Under the pieces are notes generated by a model. It was not told where the DNA came from. It did not search any database and saw only the letters and a program-made list of their open reading frames with translations. 64,000 nt of DNA from positions 89,481 to 153,480 of the forward strand of contig SAQL01000017.1 in the NCBI GenBank assembly GCA_004020645.1. Direction: 5' to 3'. The translations under genes and the position numbers were made by a program. This DNA comes from Mesorhizobium sp. (lineage in GTDB: Bacteria > Pseudomonadota > Alphaproteobacteria > Rhizobiales > Rhizobiaceae). This document shows, piece after piece, positions 43,894-52,576 of the stretch (the first letter of the stretch is position 1; every line of letters starts with the position of its first letter).

Positions 43894-44856
43894 CTACTTC
43901 ACCAACCCCTTTTCCTTGTAATACCGCTCGGCGCCGGGATGCAGCGGCACCGGCATGCCGTCGAGCGCCTTGGCCACGTCGATCGCCTTGGCGGCGGCGT
44001 GGGCAGCAGCGAGCTGGTCGAGATTTTCGAACAGCAGCTTGGTCATCTGATAGGCGGTCTCGTCGGAGACGTCGGCATGGGTGATGAGGAAATTGCCAAC
44101 GGCGGCGGTCGCGACATCCTCGGTCTGGCCCTCATAGGTGCCCTTGGGAATGGTCACCGAAAGATAGGGCGAGCCGATCTTGGCGACATCCTGCGCCGGC
44201 ACGGCAACGACGTTGATCGGCACCGACGTGGCGAGGTCGCGGATCGACGCGACGCCGAGGCCGGCCGATTGCAGCGTGGCGTCGAGCTGGCGGTTCTTGA
44301 TGAGCTCGACCGATTCGGCGAAGGGCAGATACTCGACCCGTCCGAGATCCTCGTATTTCAGCCCGGCGGCGGCGAAGATGGCGCGAGCGTTGAGCTCGGT
44401 GCCGGACGCCGGCGCGCCGACCGACAGGCTCTTGCCCTTGAGGTCGGCGAGCGTCTTGATGCCGGACTCCCTGCTGGCAACGATCTGGATGTAGTTGGGA
44501 TAGATGGCGGCGATGCCGCGCAGCTTGTCGAGCTTGCCCGGGAAGCCGGCTTCGGTGTTGCCCTCCGCGGCCAGTTTGACGGAATCGCCGAGCGCGAAGG
44601 CGATCTCGCCCTTGCCCTGCTGCAGCAGGTTGAGGTTCTCGACCGACGCTTTGGTCGCTTGCACCTGGGTGCGTGCGCCTTCGATGCCCTTGCCATAGAT
44701 TTCCGACAGCGCGACGCCGAGCGGGTAGTAGACACCCGAGGTCCCGCCGGTCAGCACGTTGATGAACTCCTGCGCATTGGCCGGCACCGCGCCAAGGCCT
44801 AGCGACAGCGCCAGCGCGCCGGCAGCAACAAACTTCGTTCTGAAATTGAGCATCAT
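43894..44856 (-). CDS. TAXI-family TRAP solute-binding protein
   Basis: A 320-residue periplasmic binding protein with a signal peptide (cleavage near ANA, residue 28) and TAXI-type beginning FINVLTGGTSGVYYPLGVAL. SVGAPASGTELNARAIFAAA and the C-terminal VPLHPGAERYYKEKG are characteristic. It delivers the solute to the fused TRAP permease. Two ATGs follow each other; GGGAGGAAATC precedes the first. Confidence 0.93.
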   Translation of the reverse strand: MMLNFRTKFVAAGALALSLGLGAVPANAQEFINVLTGGTSGVYYPLGVALSEIYGKGIEGARTQVQATKASVENLNLLQQGKGEIAFALGDSVKLAAEGNTEAGFPGKLDKLRGIAAIYPNYIQIVASRESGIKTLADLKGKSLSVGAPASGTELNARAIFAAAGLKYEDLGRVEYLPFAESVELIKNRQLDATLQSAGLGVASIRDLATSVPINVVAVPAQDVAKIGSPYLSVTIPKGTYEGQTEDVATAAVGNFLITHADVSDETAYQMTKLLFENLDQLAAAHAAAKAIDVAKALDGMPVPLHPGAERYYKEKGLVK

Positions 44857-45111
44857 GATTTCCTCCCTGAAATATCAGCGGCCGTACCGCCCTCGCCAGC
44901 ACGAGCCGAGGCGAGTTTAGTCAGCGGGTGGGAAATGCCAACCCGCAATAATATCCATTAGACGAACGGCTGAGTGTTGCCGCCACGCATGGCCGCTTGC
45001 GCGATGTGCGATCGGAGCCGAAAGATTTTCGCAGAGCCTGTCGAAATCGCGCGAGGCCGCGCGACATACGTTCGGCTTGCAACGATGCGGCCTTCGAAAA
45101 TGGAGAAGACC

Positions 45112-45465
45112 ATGCGATACATGCTTTTGATCTACGTGAACGAAGCCGCGATGGCGGCCGCGCCGACGGAGAAGACCTACGAGATCAGCGCAGCCTATGC
45201 CGCCTATACCGAGGCGTTGAAGAAGTCCGGCTCCTGGTTGGCCGGCGACCGGCTGAAGCCGACCCAAGCCGCGACCTCGGTGCGGATGGCCAACGGCAAG
45301 ACCAACGTGCTCGACGGTCCCTATGCCGATACCAAGGAGCAGCTCGCCGGTTTCTACATGATCGAGGCGGAGGACGCCGACGCGGCTATTGCCTGGGCGG
45401 CGCGATGCCCAGCTGCCAGCACCGGCACGGTCGAGGTGCGGCCGATCTGGGAACAAACCATGTGA
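45112..45465 (+). CDS. YCII-related (DGPF-type) protein paired with ECF sigma factor
   Basis: A 117-residue protein: MRYMLLIYVNEAAMAA and LDGPYADTKEQLAGFYMIEA mark the YCII/DGPF family, dimeric alpha-beta barrels. In many bacteria such genes precede an ECF42 sigma gene, as here, where its stop overlaps the sigma start by one base. They are usually targets of that sigma factor. Ribosome site GGAGAAG fixes the start at 45112. Confidence 0.88.
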   Translation: MRYMLLIYVNEAAMAAAPTEKTYEISAAYAAYTEALKKSGSWLAGDRLKPTQAATSVRMANGKTNVLDGPYADTKEQLAGFYMIEAEDADAAIAWAARCPAASTGTVEVRPIWEQTM

Positions 45466-46715
45466 TGACGAATGACCCGGAAGTCGCCCGGGCGGCAGCG
45501 GAAGCGGCCGCCCGGCAAAGCTACGGCAAGCTCGTCGCCTTCCTCGCCGCTCGCACGCGCGACGTGGCCGGCGCCGAGGACGCGCTGGCCGACGCCTTTG
45601 CGGCGGCGCTGGAGCGCTGGCCGCAAACCGGCGTGCCGCAGAAGCCGGAAGCCTGGCTGCTGGCGGTGGCGCGCAGACGCCGCGTCGACGCGATCCGGCG
45701 GCGACTGACCAGCGAGGCGAGCCGCGACCATCTCAGGCTGATCGCCGAGGAGATGGAGGCCCGCACGATCGATGAAGACCTGCCCGATGAGCGGCTGCGG
45801 CTGATGTTTGCCTGTGCCCATCCGGCGATCGAGGCCGGCGTGCGCGCGCCGCTCATCCTGCAAACCATTTTAGGCTTCGACGCAGCGACGATCGCCTCGG
45901 CCTTCCTGGTGTCGCCAGCAACGATGGGCCAGCGCCTGGTGCGCGCCAAAAGTCGCATCCGCGAGACCGGCATTCCGTTCCGGGTGCCGGAGCGGGCCGA
46001 ACTTGGCGAGCGGCTGGATGCGGTGCTGGAAGCGATCTACGCCGCGTTCGCCGAAGGCTGGTCCGACCCGGCCGGCACCGAGACCCGGCGCCGCAATCTC
46101 GCCACCGAAGGCATCTGGCTCGGCCGGCTGGTGGCCTCGCTGATGCCGGATGAGCCGGAAGCGCTCGGCCTGCTGGCGCTGATGCTGTTTGCCGAGGCGC
46201 GGCGTGCGGCGCGGCGCAACGCCGCCGGAGACTATGTGCCATTGGCCGAGCAGGAGCTTGCACTGTGGGACGGCGCCTTGATCGACGAAGCCGAGACATT
46301 GCTGAAGCACGCCGCGGCCAAGGGCGTCGTCGGCCGCTATCAGCTCGAGGCAGCCGTGCAATCCGCCCATACGACAAGGCGGCTGACCGGCCGGACCGAC
46401 TGGGCCGCGATCAAACAGCTCTATGATGCGCTGTCGGTGATTGCCGGCTCGCCGGTGGTATCGATCAACCGCGCGGTGGCCATCGCCGAGGCCGACGGCG
46501 CCGCGGCGGGACTGAGCGCACTTGGTGGGCTTGGCGACGACAAACGGCTGCATGATTATCAGCCTTATTGGGCCGCCCGCGCCGGTCTTCTGGCCAGGCT
46601 CGGCAAAACTCGGGAGGCTACCGAGGCCTATGACAGGGCGATCGGCCTCGAACGCGACTCGGCCGTGCGCCGGTTCCTGCAGGAACGGCGGGCGGGGCTG
46701 GCAGCCGAAGAATGA
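45465..46715 (+). CDS. ECF42-type RNA polymerase sigma factor
   Basis: A 416-residue sigma factor: sigma2 region (residues about 20-90, ending EAWLLAVARRRRVDAIRRRL), sigma4 (about 125-175, IASAFLVSPATMGQRLVRAK) and a long C-terminal DUF6596/TPR-like domain (about 185-416, with DGALIDEAETLLKHAAAKG). The C-terminal extension replaces an anti-sigma factor in ECF42 proteins. Starts inside the YCII stop (TGATG). The target promoters cannot be given from this window. Confidence 0.9.
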   Translation: MTNDPEVARAAAEAAARQSYGKLVAFLAARTRDVAGAEDALADAFAAALERWPQTGVPQKPEAWLLAVARRRRVDAIRRRLTSEASRDHLRLIAEEMEARTIDEDLPDERLRLMFACAHPAIEAGVRAPLILQTILGFDAATIASAFLVSPATMGQRLVRAKSRIRETGIPFRVPERAELGERLDAVLEAIYAAFAEGWSDPAGTETRRRNLATEGIWLGRLVASLMPDEPEALGLLALMLFAEARRAARRNAAGDYVPLAEQELALWDGALIDEAETLLKHAAAKGVVGRYQLEAAVQSAHTTRRLTGRTDWAAIKQLYDALSVIAGSPVVSINRAVAIAEADGAAAGLSALGGLGDDKRLHDYQPYWAARAGLLARLGKTREATEAYDRAIGLERDSAVRRFLQERRAGLAAEE

Positions 46716-46775
46716 GGTCCGGGAAAGGCCGAGGGTCAGACATGATCGGATGTTTGGGTCTAAGGCCGAGCGCTG

Positions 46776-46950
46776 GCGCCGCCCCTCATTGCCCTGCCGG
46801 GCATTTCTCCCCGTAAACGGGGAGAAAGAGGCTGGTCGCGGTGTCGGCATTTTTTCTGCAACGCTGGCGATTGGCGAAGCCGTCAATGAGAGCGCCCCTC
46901 GCCCCGTTTACGGGGAGAGGATGCCGGCAGGCAGGTGAGGGGCAGCGCCG
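46776..46950. repeat. Inverted pair of family B repeats
   Basis: Two roughly 50-base elements in mirror orientation (about 46776-46829 and 46892-46950) built from CGCCCCTCA, CCTGCCGG and the hairpin TCTCCCCGTAAACGGGGAGA. The same element opens the next region at 63946-64000. The pair stands between the convergent sigma and cysK genes; 46716-47023 holds no gene. Confidence 0.8.
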
Positions 46951-47023
46951 GCTTCGACAAATAGCGGGCGATACGGAAGCGCAGGAAACCACAACCGCAG
47001 GCCGGCACAAATACCAATATGCC

Positions 47024-48004
47024 CTAAGCCCCCAGCCCTTCGAACAGGATCGTTGAGAGATAGCGCTCGGCGAAGGATGGGATGACGACGACGAGGTTCT
47101 TGCCCTTGTTCTCGGGCCGTGAGCCGACGACGATCGCCGCCTGCAGGGCAGCGCCCGAGGAGATGCCGACCGGCACGCCTTCGAGGCGGGCGACGAGCCG
47201 CGCATTGGCGACCGAATCCTCGTTGGAGACCTTGACGATCTCGTCATAGATCGTCGTATCGAGGATCTTCGGCGCGAAGCCGGCGCCAATGCCCTGGATC
47301 TTGTGCGGGCCGGGCTGGCCGCCCGACAGCACCGGCGAGGCTTCCGGCTCGACGGCGACGACATGCACGGAGGGCTTGCGCTGCTTCAGCACCTGGCCGA
47401 CGCCGGTAATGGTGCCGCCGGTGCCGATGCCGGCGACAAAGATGTCGACTTCGCCATGAGTGTCGTTCCAGATTTCCTCGGCGGTGGTGCGGCGGTGGAT
47501 TTCCGGATTGGCCGGATTCTCGAACTGCTGCGGAATGATGGCGTCGGGCAGCGTCGCGGCCAGCTCGTCGGCCTTGGCGATGGCGCCCTTCATGCCTTTC
47601 GGCCCTTCGGTCAGCACCAGTTCGGCGCCGAGCAGCGCCAGCATCTTGCGGCGCTCGACCGACATGGTTTCCGGCATGGTCAGGATCAGTTTGTAGCCCT
47701 TGGCGGCGGCGGCGAAGGCGAGCGCGATGCCGGTGTTGCCCGAAGTCGGCTCGATCAGCGTGGTCCTGCCGGGGGCAATCCTGCCTGATGCCTCAAGCGC
47801 CTCGATCATCGAGACGCCGATGCGATCCTTGACCGAGGCGATCGGATTGAAGAATTCGAGTTTGGCCAGCAGATTGGCAACGACGCCTTTTTCATTGGCG
47901 AACTTGTCGAGCCGCACCAGCGGGGTGTCGCCGATCGTCTCGGTGATCGAATTGTAGATGCGGCCGCGGCCCGGCTTATACGCGGTGGTGGCGGGCTTGT
48001 TCAT
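47024..48004 (-). CDS. cysK: Cysteine synthase A family enzyme
   Basis: A 326-residue PLP enzyme that makes cysteine from O-acetylserine and sulfide. SITETIGDTPLVRL at residues 19-32, the PLP lysine in NPIASVKDRIG (Lys59), EPTSGNTGIALA and GTGGTITGVGQVL are complete. It is slightly longer at the N-terminus than the typical CysK. The start at 48004 has GGGAGCG upstream; a TTG five codons earlier is less likely. Transcribed alone. Confidence 0.92.
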   Translation of the reverse strand: MNKPATTAYKPGRGRIYNSITETIGDTPLVRLDKFANEKGVVANLLAKLEFFNPIASVKDRIGVSMIEALEASGRIAPGRTTLIEPTSGNTGIALAFAAAAKGYKLILTMPETMSVERRKMLALLGAELVLTEGPKGMKGAIAKADELAATLPDAIIPQQFENPANPEIHRRTTAEEIWNDTHGEVDIFVAGIGTGGTITGVGQVLKQRKPSVHVVAVEPEASPVLSGGQPGPHKIQGIGAGFAPKILDTTIYDEIVKVSNEDSVANARLVARLEGVPVGISSGAALQAAIVVGSRPENKGKNLVVVIPSFAERYLSTILFEGLGA

Positions 48005-48190
48005 TGGTTTCGCTCCCAAGAGTTAGGCGGGCAAGAGTCAGACGGGCAAGAGTCAGGCAATTAAGTCTCGACCAGGCAGGATAAAGCCTTCGGCCGCGCA
48101 AGATAGTCTGCCGTTTGAAAATATCCGACTGGGTCGCATGCTGAAAACACACTCGCCCCGAAAAAGCATTTCAGCCGAGACCAAAACTGG

Positions 48191-48808
48191 CTATTGCCGG
48201 GCGGCGATCGCAGCCGCCGCTCCGACCATGAAACCGGCGGCGGTGCGGTTCAGCGCCCTCAGCGCGCGCGGCGACTTCAGGAACCCGCGCGCTTTGGCCG
48301 CCAGCGCCAGATAGGGCACCAGCACCACCAGGAGCACGACGAGCGTCAGAGCGACGAGGATGCCGTAGTCGGCGAGCGTAATGGTCTTCAGATCGACGAT
48401 GGTCGGCGTGATGGCAAGATAGAAGATCATTGTCTTGGGATTGCCGAGCGTAACGGCCAGACCGGCAATAAAGCTCGACACCAGCCCGCCCCTGCCTTTC
48501 TTCGCCTGCACGGTTTCGGGCGTGATGCCGCTCGTCCAGAAGCGCCAGCCAAGGAAAGCGAGATAGGCGACGCCCAGCCATTTGATCGCCAGTAAGGCCA
48601 CGCCGAAGGTCTGCGCGACGAGAGCGAGGCCGAGCACCACGGCGGTGAGATAGGTGAGATCACCGAGCATCAGCCCGAAGGACATGGCGAGCGCCGAGCG
48701 AAAGCCGGACGCGAGCGCACGCGCAATAAGCGCGGTAAGCCCCGGGCCAGGGATGGCGGCGGCGATGCCGAGGGCCGCGCTATAAGCGAGGAATCCGGTG
48801 AGGGTCAT
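48191..48808 (-). CDS. LysE/RhtB family amino-acid exporter
   Basis: A 205-residue inner-membrane protein with six hydrophobic segments and the family motif AAIPGPGLTALIARALASGF near residue 18, followed by GLMLGDLTYL. LysE/RhtB proteins export amino acids such as homoserine, threonine or lysine. The substrate is not defined. Single gene preceded by a half-copy of repeat family C at 48822-48855. Confidence 0.9.
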   Translation of the reverse strand: MTLTGFLAYSAALGIAAAIPGPGLTALIARALASGFRSALAMSFGLMLGDLTYLTAVVLGLALVAQTFGVALLAIKWLGVAYLAFLGWRFWTSGITPETVQAKKGRGGLVSSFIAGLAVTLGNPKTMIFYLAITPTIVDLKTITLADYGILVALTLVVLLVVLVPYLALAAKARGFLKSPRALRALNRTAAGFMVGAAAAIAARQ

Positions 48809-48821
48809 GGTTTCGGCCCTA

Positions 48822-48855
48822 GCGCATGACCCCGAAAAATCGGAATCGACCTTTT
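48822..48855. repeat. Half copy of palindromic repeat family C
   Basis: GCGCATGACCCCGAAAAATC followed by GGAATCG is the left half of the element seen at 21712; the right half is missing or badly diverged. It lies directly upstream of the LysE-type gene. Confidence 0.6.
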
Positions 48856-49018
48856 AAGACTGAGCCTTGTCGCACAGAGGCGGGCAGGCGCGTACTCCCT
48901 GAGGGTCGGATTCGATTGCACCAGCGCCGCCGGCCAGGCGAACACGCCGATCAAGTCCCGCTTTGAGTGGTTCAGCACACGGAGAGTTGAAGCAAATCGA
49001 CCGTTTTGTCTTTCGGGC

Positions 49019-49216
49019 TCAGTTTCCGGCCGCGTAGAAATCATCATCGAGGCGCTTTTCCAGCGCGACGAGATCGGCCGGCAGCGGCAGGCCCATGGCG
49101 CGCATTTCCCTCAGCTTTTCGCGCAGCTGCTCCTGCACTTCATGCTGATCCTCGGGCTGGTTGATCATCTGCTCAAGCAACAGGCTGATCTGAGCCTTGA
49201 ATGATTCCAGCGCCAT
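49019..49216 (-). CDS. Small conserved hypothetical protein, helical
   Basis: A 65-residue charged protein, MALESFKAQISLLLEQMINQ then a helix rich in Glu, Gln and Arg, predicted as a coiled coil. TCAAGGAGAAAAAA gives a strong ribosome site at 49216. I know of no function; similar small proteins occur in related rhizobia. It follows hrcA on the same strand, with a large palindrome between. Confidence 0.7.
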   Translation of the reverse strand: MALESFKAQISLLLEQMINQPEDQHEVQEQLREKLREMRAMGLPLPADLVALEKRLDDDFYAAGN

Positions 49217-49239
49217 TTTTTTCTCCTTGAGGTCCACCC

Positions 49240-49353
49240 AAAGGGCGTCGCGTTTGAAGGGTTCCTGCGACGCGCTTTGCTTTCTTGTCTTTTATGCATG
49301 TCGTCATCCCAAAACCGCTGCTCAACCGAGGGCAAGCTTTTGGGCGACATACA
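49240..49353. repeat. Composite palindromic repeat family D after hrcA
   Basis: First hairpin GGGCGTCGC...GCGACGCGC (about 49240-49278), then ATGCATGTCG...CGACATACAT with CCCAAAA/TTTTGGG arms (about 49295-49353). It is the same two-part design as the element inside mepA at 62757-62842. It ends at the hrcA stop codon and may serve as its terminator. Confidence 0.8.
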
Positions 49354-50469
49354 TTATCGCAGCATGCGGGAAATAAGCTGCGCGGTATAGTCGACCATCG
49401 GCACGATACGGGCATAGTTCAGCCGAGTCGGACCGATGACGCCAAGCGCGCCGATGACGCGGGCGTCCTTGTCGCGATAGGGCGCCACGACCAGCGACGA
49501 GCCGGACAGCGAAAACAGCTTGTTTTCCGAGCCGATGAAGATGCGCACGCCGGAGCCTTCCTCGGCAAGGTCGAGAAGCTGGATCAGCCCGTTCTGCGTC
49601 TCCAGATCCTCGAACAAATGCCGCAACAGCTCGATGTCGGCCTGCGCGGTGACATTTTCCAGCAGGTTGGCGCGGCCGCGCACGATGAGACGCGCCGGCA
49701 GGCCGCTCTCGGCGCCTGCCCAGACCGCAAGGCCCTTCTCGACCAGATCCTGCGACAGCGTGTCGAGGGCGGCCTTGGTCTCTTCCTTGATGCGGGCGAT
49801 CTCGATCCGCGCCTCGGCCAGCGTGCGGCCACGAATATGGGCATTGAGGAAGTTCGAGGCTTCATGCAATTGCGAGACGGTGATGCCGGCGGGCAGGTCG
49901 ACGACGCGATTTTCGACGTCGCCGTTCTGCGACACCAGCACGGCCAGCGCCTTGTTCGGCTCGAGCTGGATGAACTCGATGTGCTTTAGCGGCACCTCGT
50001 TCTTGGCGGCAAGCACGAGGCCGGCGCCGCGCGACATGCCGGACAGCATCTGGCTGGCTTCGGTGAGCAGATGTTCCAGCGTCGCGCCCGAGCCGGAGGC
50101 GCGCACCTGCGCCTCGATGGTGCGGCGCTCCTCGTCTGAGAGGTCGCCAAGCTCCATAAAAGCATCGACGAAGAAGCGCAGGCCGGCCTGGGTCGGCAAT
50201 CGGCCGGCAGAGATATGCGGCGCATAAATCAAGCCGAGATGCTCGAGATCGCTCATCACGTTGCGGATGGTGGCGGGCGACAGCGACGACGGCAGGATAC
50301 GCGACAGGCTGCGTGAGCCGACCGGCTCGCCGTCCTTCAGATAAGAATCGACAATGCGCCGAAAGATGTCGCGCGAGCGCATGTCGAGCGACTGGAGTGC
50401 GGGCGATTGAAGCGCGGGCGACTGGAGCACTGCCGCCGACTGGGAACCGGGATCGACTGCCTTGGTCAT
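49354..50469 (-). CDS. hrcA: Heat-inducible transcription repressor HrcA
   Basis: A 371-residue HrcA, the repressor that binds CIRCE sites before groESL and related chaperone genes. The winged helix holds LSPATIRNVMSDLEHLGLIY near residue 60; GRLPTQAGLRFFVDAFME and the C-terminal LGVIGPTRLNYARIVPMVDY are characteristic. The N-terminus has a short repeat, LQSPALQSPALQS, from duplicated DNA. No CIRCE was seen upstream. Divergent from rph, an order common in rhizobia. Confidence 0.95.
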   Translation of the reverse strand: MTKAVDPGSQSAAVLQSPALQSPALQSLDMRSRDIFRRIVDSYLKDGEPVGSRSLSRILPSSLSPATIRNVMSDLEHLGLIYAPHISAGRLPTQAGLRFFVDAFMELGDLSDEERRTIEAQVRASGSGATLEHLLTEASQMLSGMSRGAGLVLAAKNEVPLKHIEFIQLEPNKALAVLVSQNGDVENRVVDLPAGITVSQLHEASNFLNAHIRGRTLAEARIEIARIKEETKAALDTLSQDLVEKGLAVWAGAESGLPARLIVRGRANLLENVTAQADIELLRHLFEDLETQNGLIQLLDLAEEGSGVRIFIGSENKLFSLSGSSLVVAPYRDKDARVIGALGVIGPTRLNYARIVPMVDYTAQLISRMLR

Positions 50470-50602
50470 CGAGCCAAATACCTCCGGCCCAAAGATATAG
50501 ACTTCGGCCACACCCGCGCAACCGGCCATTTTCCTTTGCGCCCTGCGCCCCATGCGGCTACAAGCCGGCCACGATCCCGAAAAAGATAGGAAAAAAGCCT
50601 GA

Positions 50603-51319
50603 ATGCGCCCTTCTAAACGCCAATTCGACGAAATGCGCGCCATCTCCTTCGAGCGCGGCGTCTCCAAGCACGCGGAAGGTTCGTGCCTGGTGAAGTTCGG
50701 CGACACCCATGTGCTGTGCACGGCCAGCCTCGAGGAAAAAGTGCCGGGCTGGATGCGCAATTCCGGAAAAGGCTGGGTGACAGCGGAATACGGCATGCTG
50801 CCGCGCTCGACCGGGGAGCGCATGCGCCGCGAAGCTTCGGCCGGCAAGCAAGGCGGCCGCACACTCGAAATCCAGCGGCTGATCGGCCGCTCGCTGCGCG
50901 CCGTGGTCGACCTGCAGGCGCTCGGCGAGCAGCAGATCACCGTCGACTGCGACGTGATCCAGGCCGATGGCGGCACGCGCACAGCCTCGATCACCGGCGG
51001 CTGGGTGGCGCTTCATGACTGCCTGCGCTGGATGGAAGCCCGGCAGATGGCCAGCGTCGCCAAGGTGCTTAAGGACCATGTCGCGGCTATCTCCTGCGGC
51101 ATCCATGACGGCCAGCCGGTCATCGACCTCGACTATCTCGAAGACTCCTCGGCCGGCACCGACGCCAACTTCGTCATGACCGGCAAGGGCGGCATCGTCG
51201 AGATCCAAGGCACGGCCGAGGGCGAGCCTTTCTCTGAAGAGCAGTTCACGGCGCTGATGGAACTGGCCAAGAAGGGCATTGCGCGACTGGTCAGCCTGCA
51301 ACAGATGGCTGTGGCGTAG
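50603..51319 (+). CDS. rph: Ribonuclease PH
   Basis: A 238-residue phosphorolytic 3'-5' exoribonuclease that trims tRNA 3' ends. MRPSKRQFDEMRAISFERGV, then SGKGWVTAEYGMLPRSTGER and RSLRAVVDLQALGEQQITVD with the catalytic aspartate region, DADVIQADGGTRTAS-like (here CDVIQADGGTRTASITG). Normal length. First gene of a plus-strand series rph, glyoxalase-fold gene, rdgB, hemW. Confidence 0.96.
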   Translation: MRPSKRQFDEMRAISFERGVSKHAEGSCLVKFGDTHVLCTASLEEKVPGWMRNSGKGWVTAEYGMLPRSTGERMRREASAGKQGGRTLEIQRLIGRSLRAVVDLQALGEQQITVDCDVIQADGGTRTASITGGWVALHDCLRWMEARQMASVAKVLKDHVAAISCGIHDGQPVIDLDYLEDSSAGTDANFVMTGKGGIVEIQGTAEGEPFSEEQFTALMELAKKGIARLVSLQQMAVA

Positions 51320-51342
51320 TCCTGAAAATGCCGAGCTTGTCC

Positions 51343-51498
51343 GCCCCCCTCCGGCCTGCCGGCCATCTCCCCCTCAAGGGGGGAGATCGGATGTCATTTC
51401 GGCCTTCGCCAATCTCCAACCTCGAACGGTGCGCGACGACGCAGAAGCTGCCAATCTCCCCCCTTGAGGGGGAGATGGCCGGCAGGCCAGAGGGGGGT
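51343..51498. repeat. Inverted pair of family A repeats between rph and the next gene
   Basis: Copies at 51343-51388 and 51453-51498 in mirror orientation: CCCCCCTC, GGCCTGCCGGCC and the hairpin ATCTCCCCC...GGGGGAGAT. The last bases of the right copy (AGAGGGGGG) act as the likely ribosome site for the gene that begins with GTG at 51504. Confidence 0.85.
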
Positions 51499-51503
51499 GC
51501 TTC

Positions 51504-51914
51504 GTGACTCCCTCTGCAATCCTCGAATCGGCACTATACGTCACGGACCTCGATGCCGCGGAAACCTTCTACACCGATGTGCTCGGGCTCGATCTGCTGG
51601 GCAAGGTCGACGGCAGGCATCTTTTCTTCCGTTGCGGGGACGGCGTGCTGCTCATCTTCAACGCCGAGGCGACCAAGGTGCCGCCGGCGCCCGATGCCAG
51701 GCTGAAGGTGCCGCCGCACGGCACCGTCGGCGACGGCCATCTCTGCTTTGCCGCAAGCGCGGACGAGATCGTGCGCTGGAGAGCGCATCTTGAGCAGAAG
51801 AAAATCGCCATCGAAAGCGACTTCGAATGGCCGCAAGGCGGCCGCTCGATCTATATTCGCGACCCTTCCGGCAATTCGATCGAATTCGCCGAGCCAAGAA
51901 TCTGGGGCCTCTGA
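51504..51914 (+). CDS. VOC/glyoxalase-fold protein
   Basis: A 136-residue vicinal-oxygen-chelate protein: LESALYVTDLDAAETFYTDV with the fold's first beta strand, GRHLFFRCGDGVLLIFN, GDGHLCFAAS and IYIRDPSGNSIEFAEPRIW. Metal-binding His and Glu positions look present, so an enzyme or binding role is possible; the substrate is unknown. GTG start with the ribosome site inside a repeat. Its stop overlaps the rdgB start by one base. Confidence 0.85.
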   Translation: MTPSAILESALYVTDLDAAETFYTDVLGLDLLGKVDGRHLFFRCGDGVLLIFNAEATKVPPAPDARLKVPPHGTVGDGHLCFAASADEIVRWRAHLEQKKIAIESDFEWPQGGRSIYIRDPSGNSIEFAEPRIWGL

Positions 51915-52576
51915 TGCATTCGCTTGATGGGCACAGAATTGTCGTCGCCAGCCATAATGCCGGCAAATTACGCGAATTCGCCGATCTGATGGCGCCATTC
52001 GGCATAGAAGCGAAGTCGGCCAAGGAATACGGCCTGCCGGAGCCGGACGAGACCGGCACCACCTTCGAGGAGAACGCCTATATCAAGGCTTTTGCCGCCG
52101 CCAAGGCGACAGGCCTGCCGGCATTGTCGGACGATTCCGGCCTGTGTGTCGATGCGCTGGGCGGAGCGCCCGGCGTCTACACCGCCAATTGGGCCGAGGC
52201 GCCGGACGGTTCCCGCGATTTCGGCATGGCGATGCAGCGAGCGGAAGTGGCGTTGCAGGAAGTCGGCGCGGTCGCGCCTGCGCAGCGCAAGGGCCGCTTC
52301 GTCGCCGTCATCTGCCTGGCCTTTCCCGACGGCGCAGCCGAATATTTCCGAGGCGAGGTCGAGGGCACGCTGGTATGGCCGCCGCGCGGCGAACTCGGCT
52401 TCGGCTACGACCCTGTGTTCGTGCCGGACGGTTTCGAAAAGACCTTCGGCGAGATGACCGCAGAGGAGAAACATGGCTGGAAGCCCGGCCAGCTGACGGC
52501 ATTGTCGCATCGCGCCCGCGCCTTCCAGAAGTTTGCGCAAGCCAGACTGGATTTGGCACGATCGGGCGTGAAATGA
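51914..52576 (+). CDS. rdgB: XTP/dITP diphosphatase (house-cleaning)
   Basis: A 220-residue enzyme that hydrolyses dITP and XTP to monophosphates and keeps deaminated purines out of DNA. VVASHNAGKLREFADLMAPF at residues 10-29 is the substrate loop, then TGTTFEENAYIKA, ALSDDSGLCVDALGGAPGVY and GFGYDPVFVPDG, all typical. Overlaps hemW by ATGA, forming one unit. Confidence 0.95.
   Translation: MHSLDGHRIVVASHNAGKLREFADLMAPFGIEAKSAKEYGLPEPDETGTTFEENAYIKAFAAAKATGLPALSDDSGLCVDALGGAPGVYTANWAEAPDGSRDFGMAMQRAEVALQEVGAVAPAQRKGRFVAVICLAFPDGAAEYFRGEVEGTLVWPPRGELGFGYDPVFVPDGFEKTFGEMTAEEKHGWKPGQLTALSHRARAFQKFAQARLDLARSGVK

Noticed and set aside
50470..50602. CIRCE element before hrcA
   Set aside because: No TTAGCACTC-N9-GAGTGCTAA or close variant was found in the hrcA-rph interval.
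49354..50994. 546-codon extension of hrcA to the left of its start
   Set aside because: The extra part is antisense to rph; HrcA homology begins near 50469.
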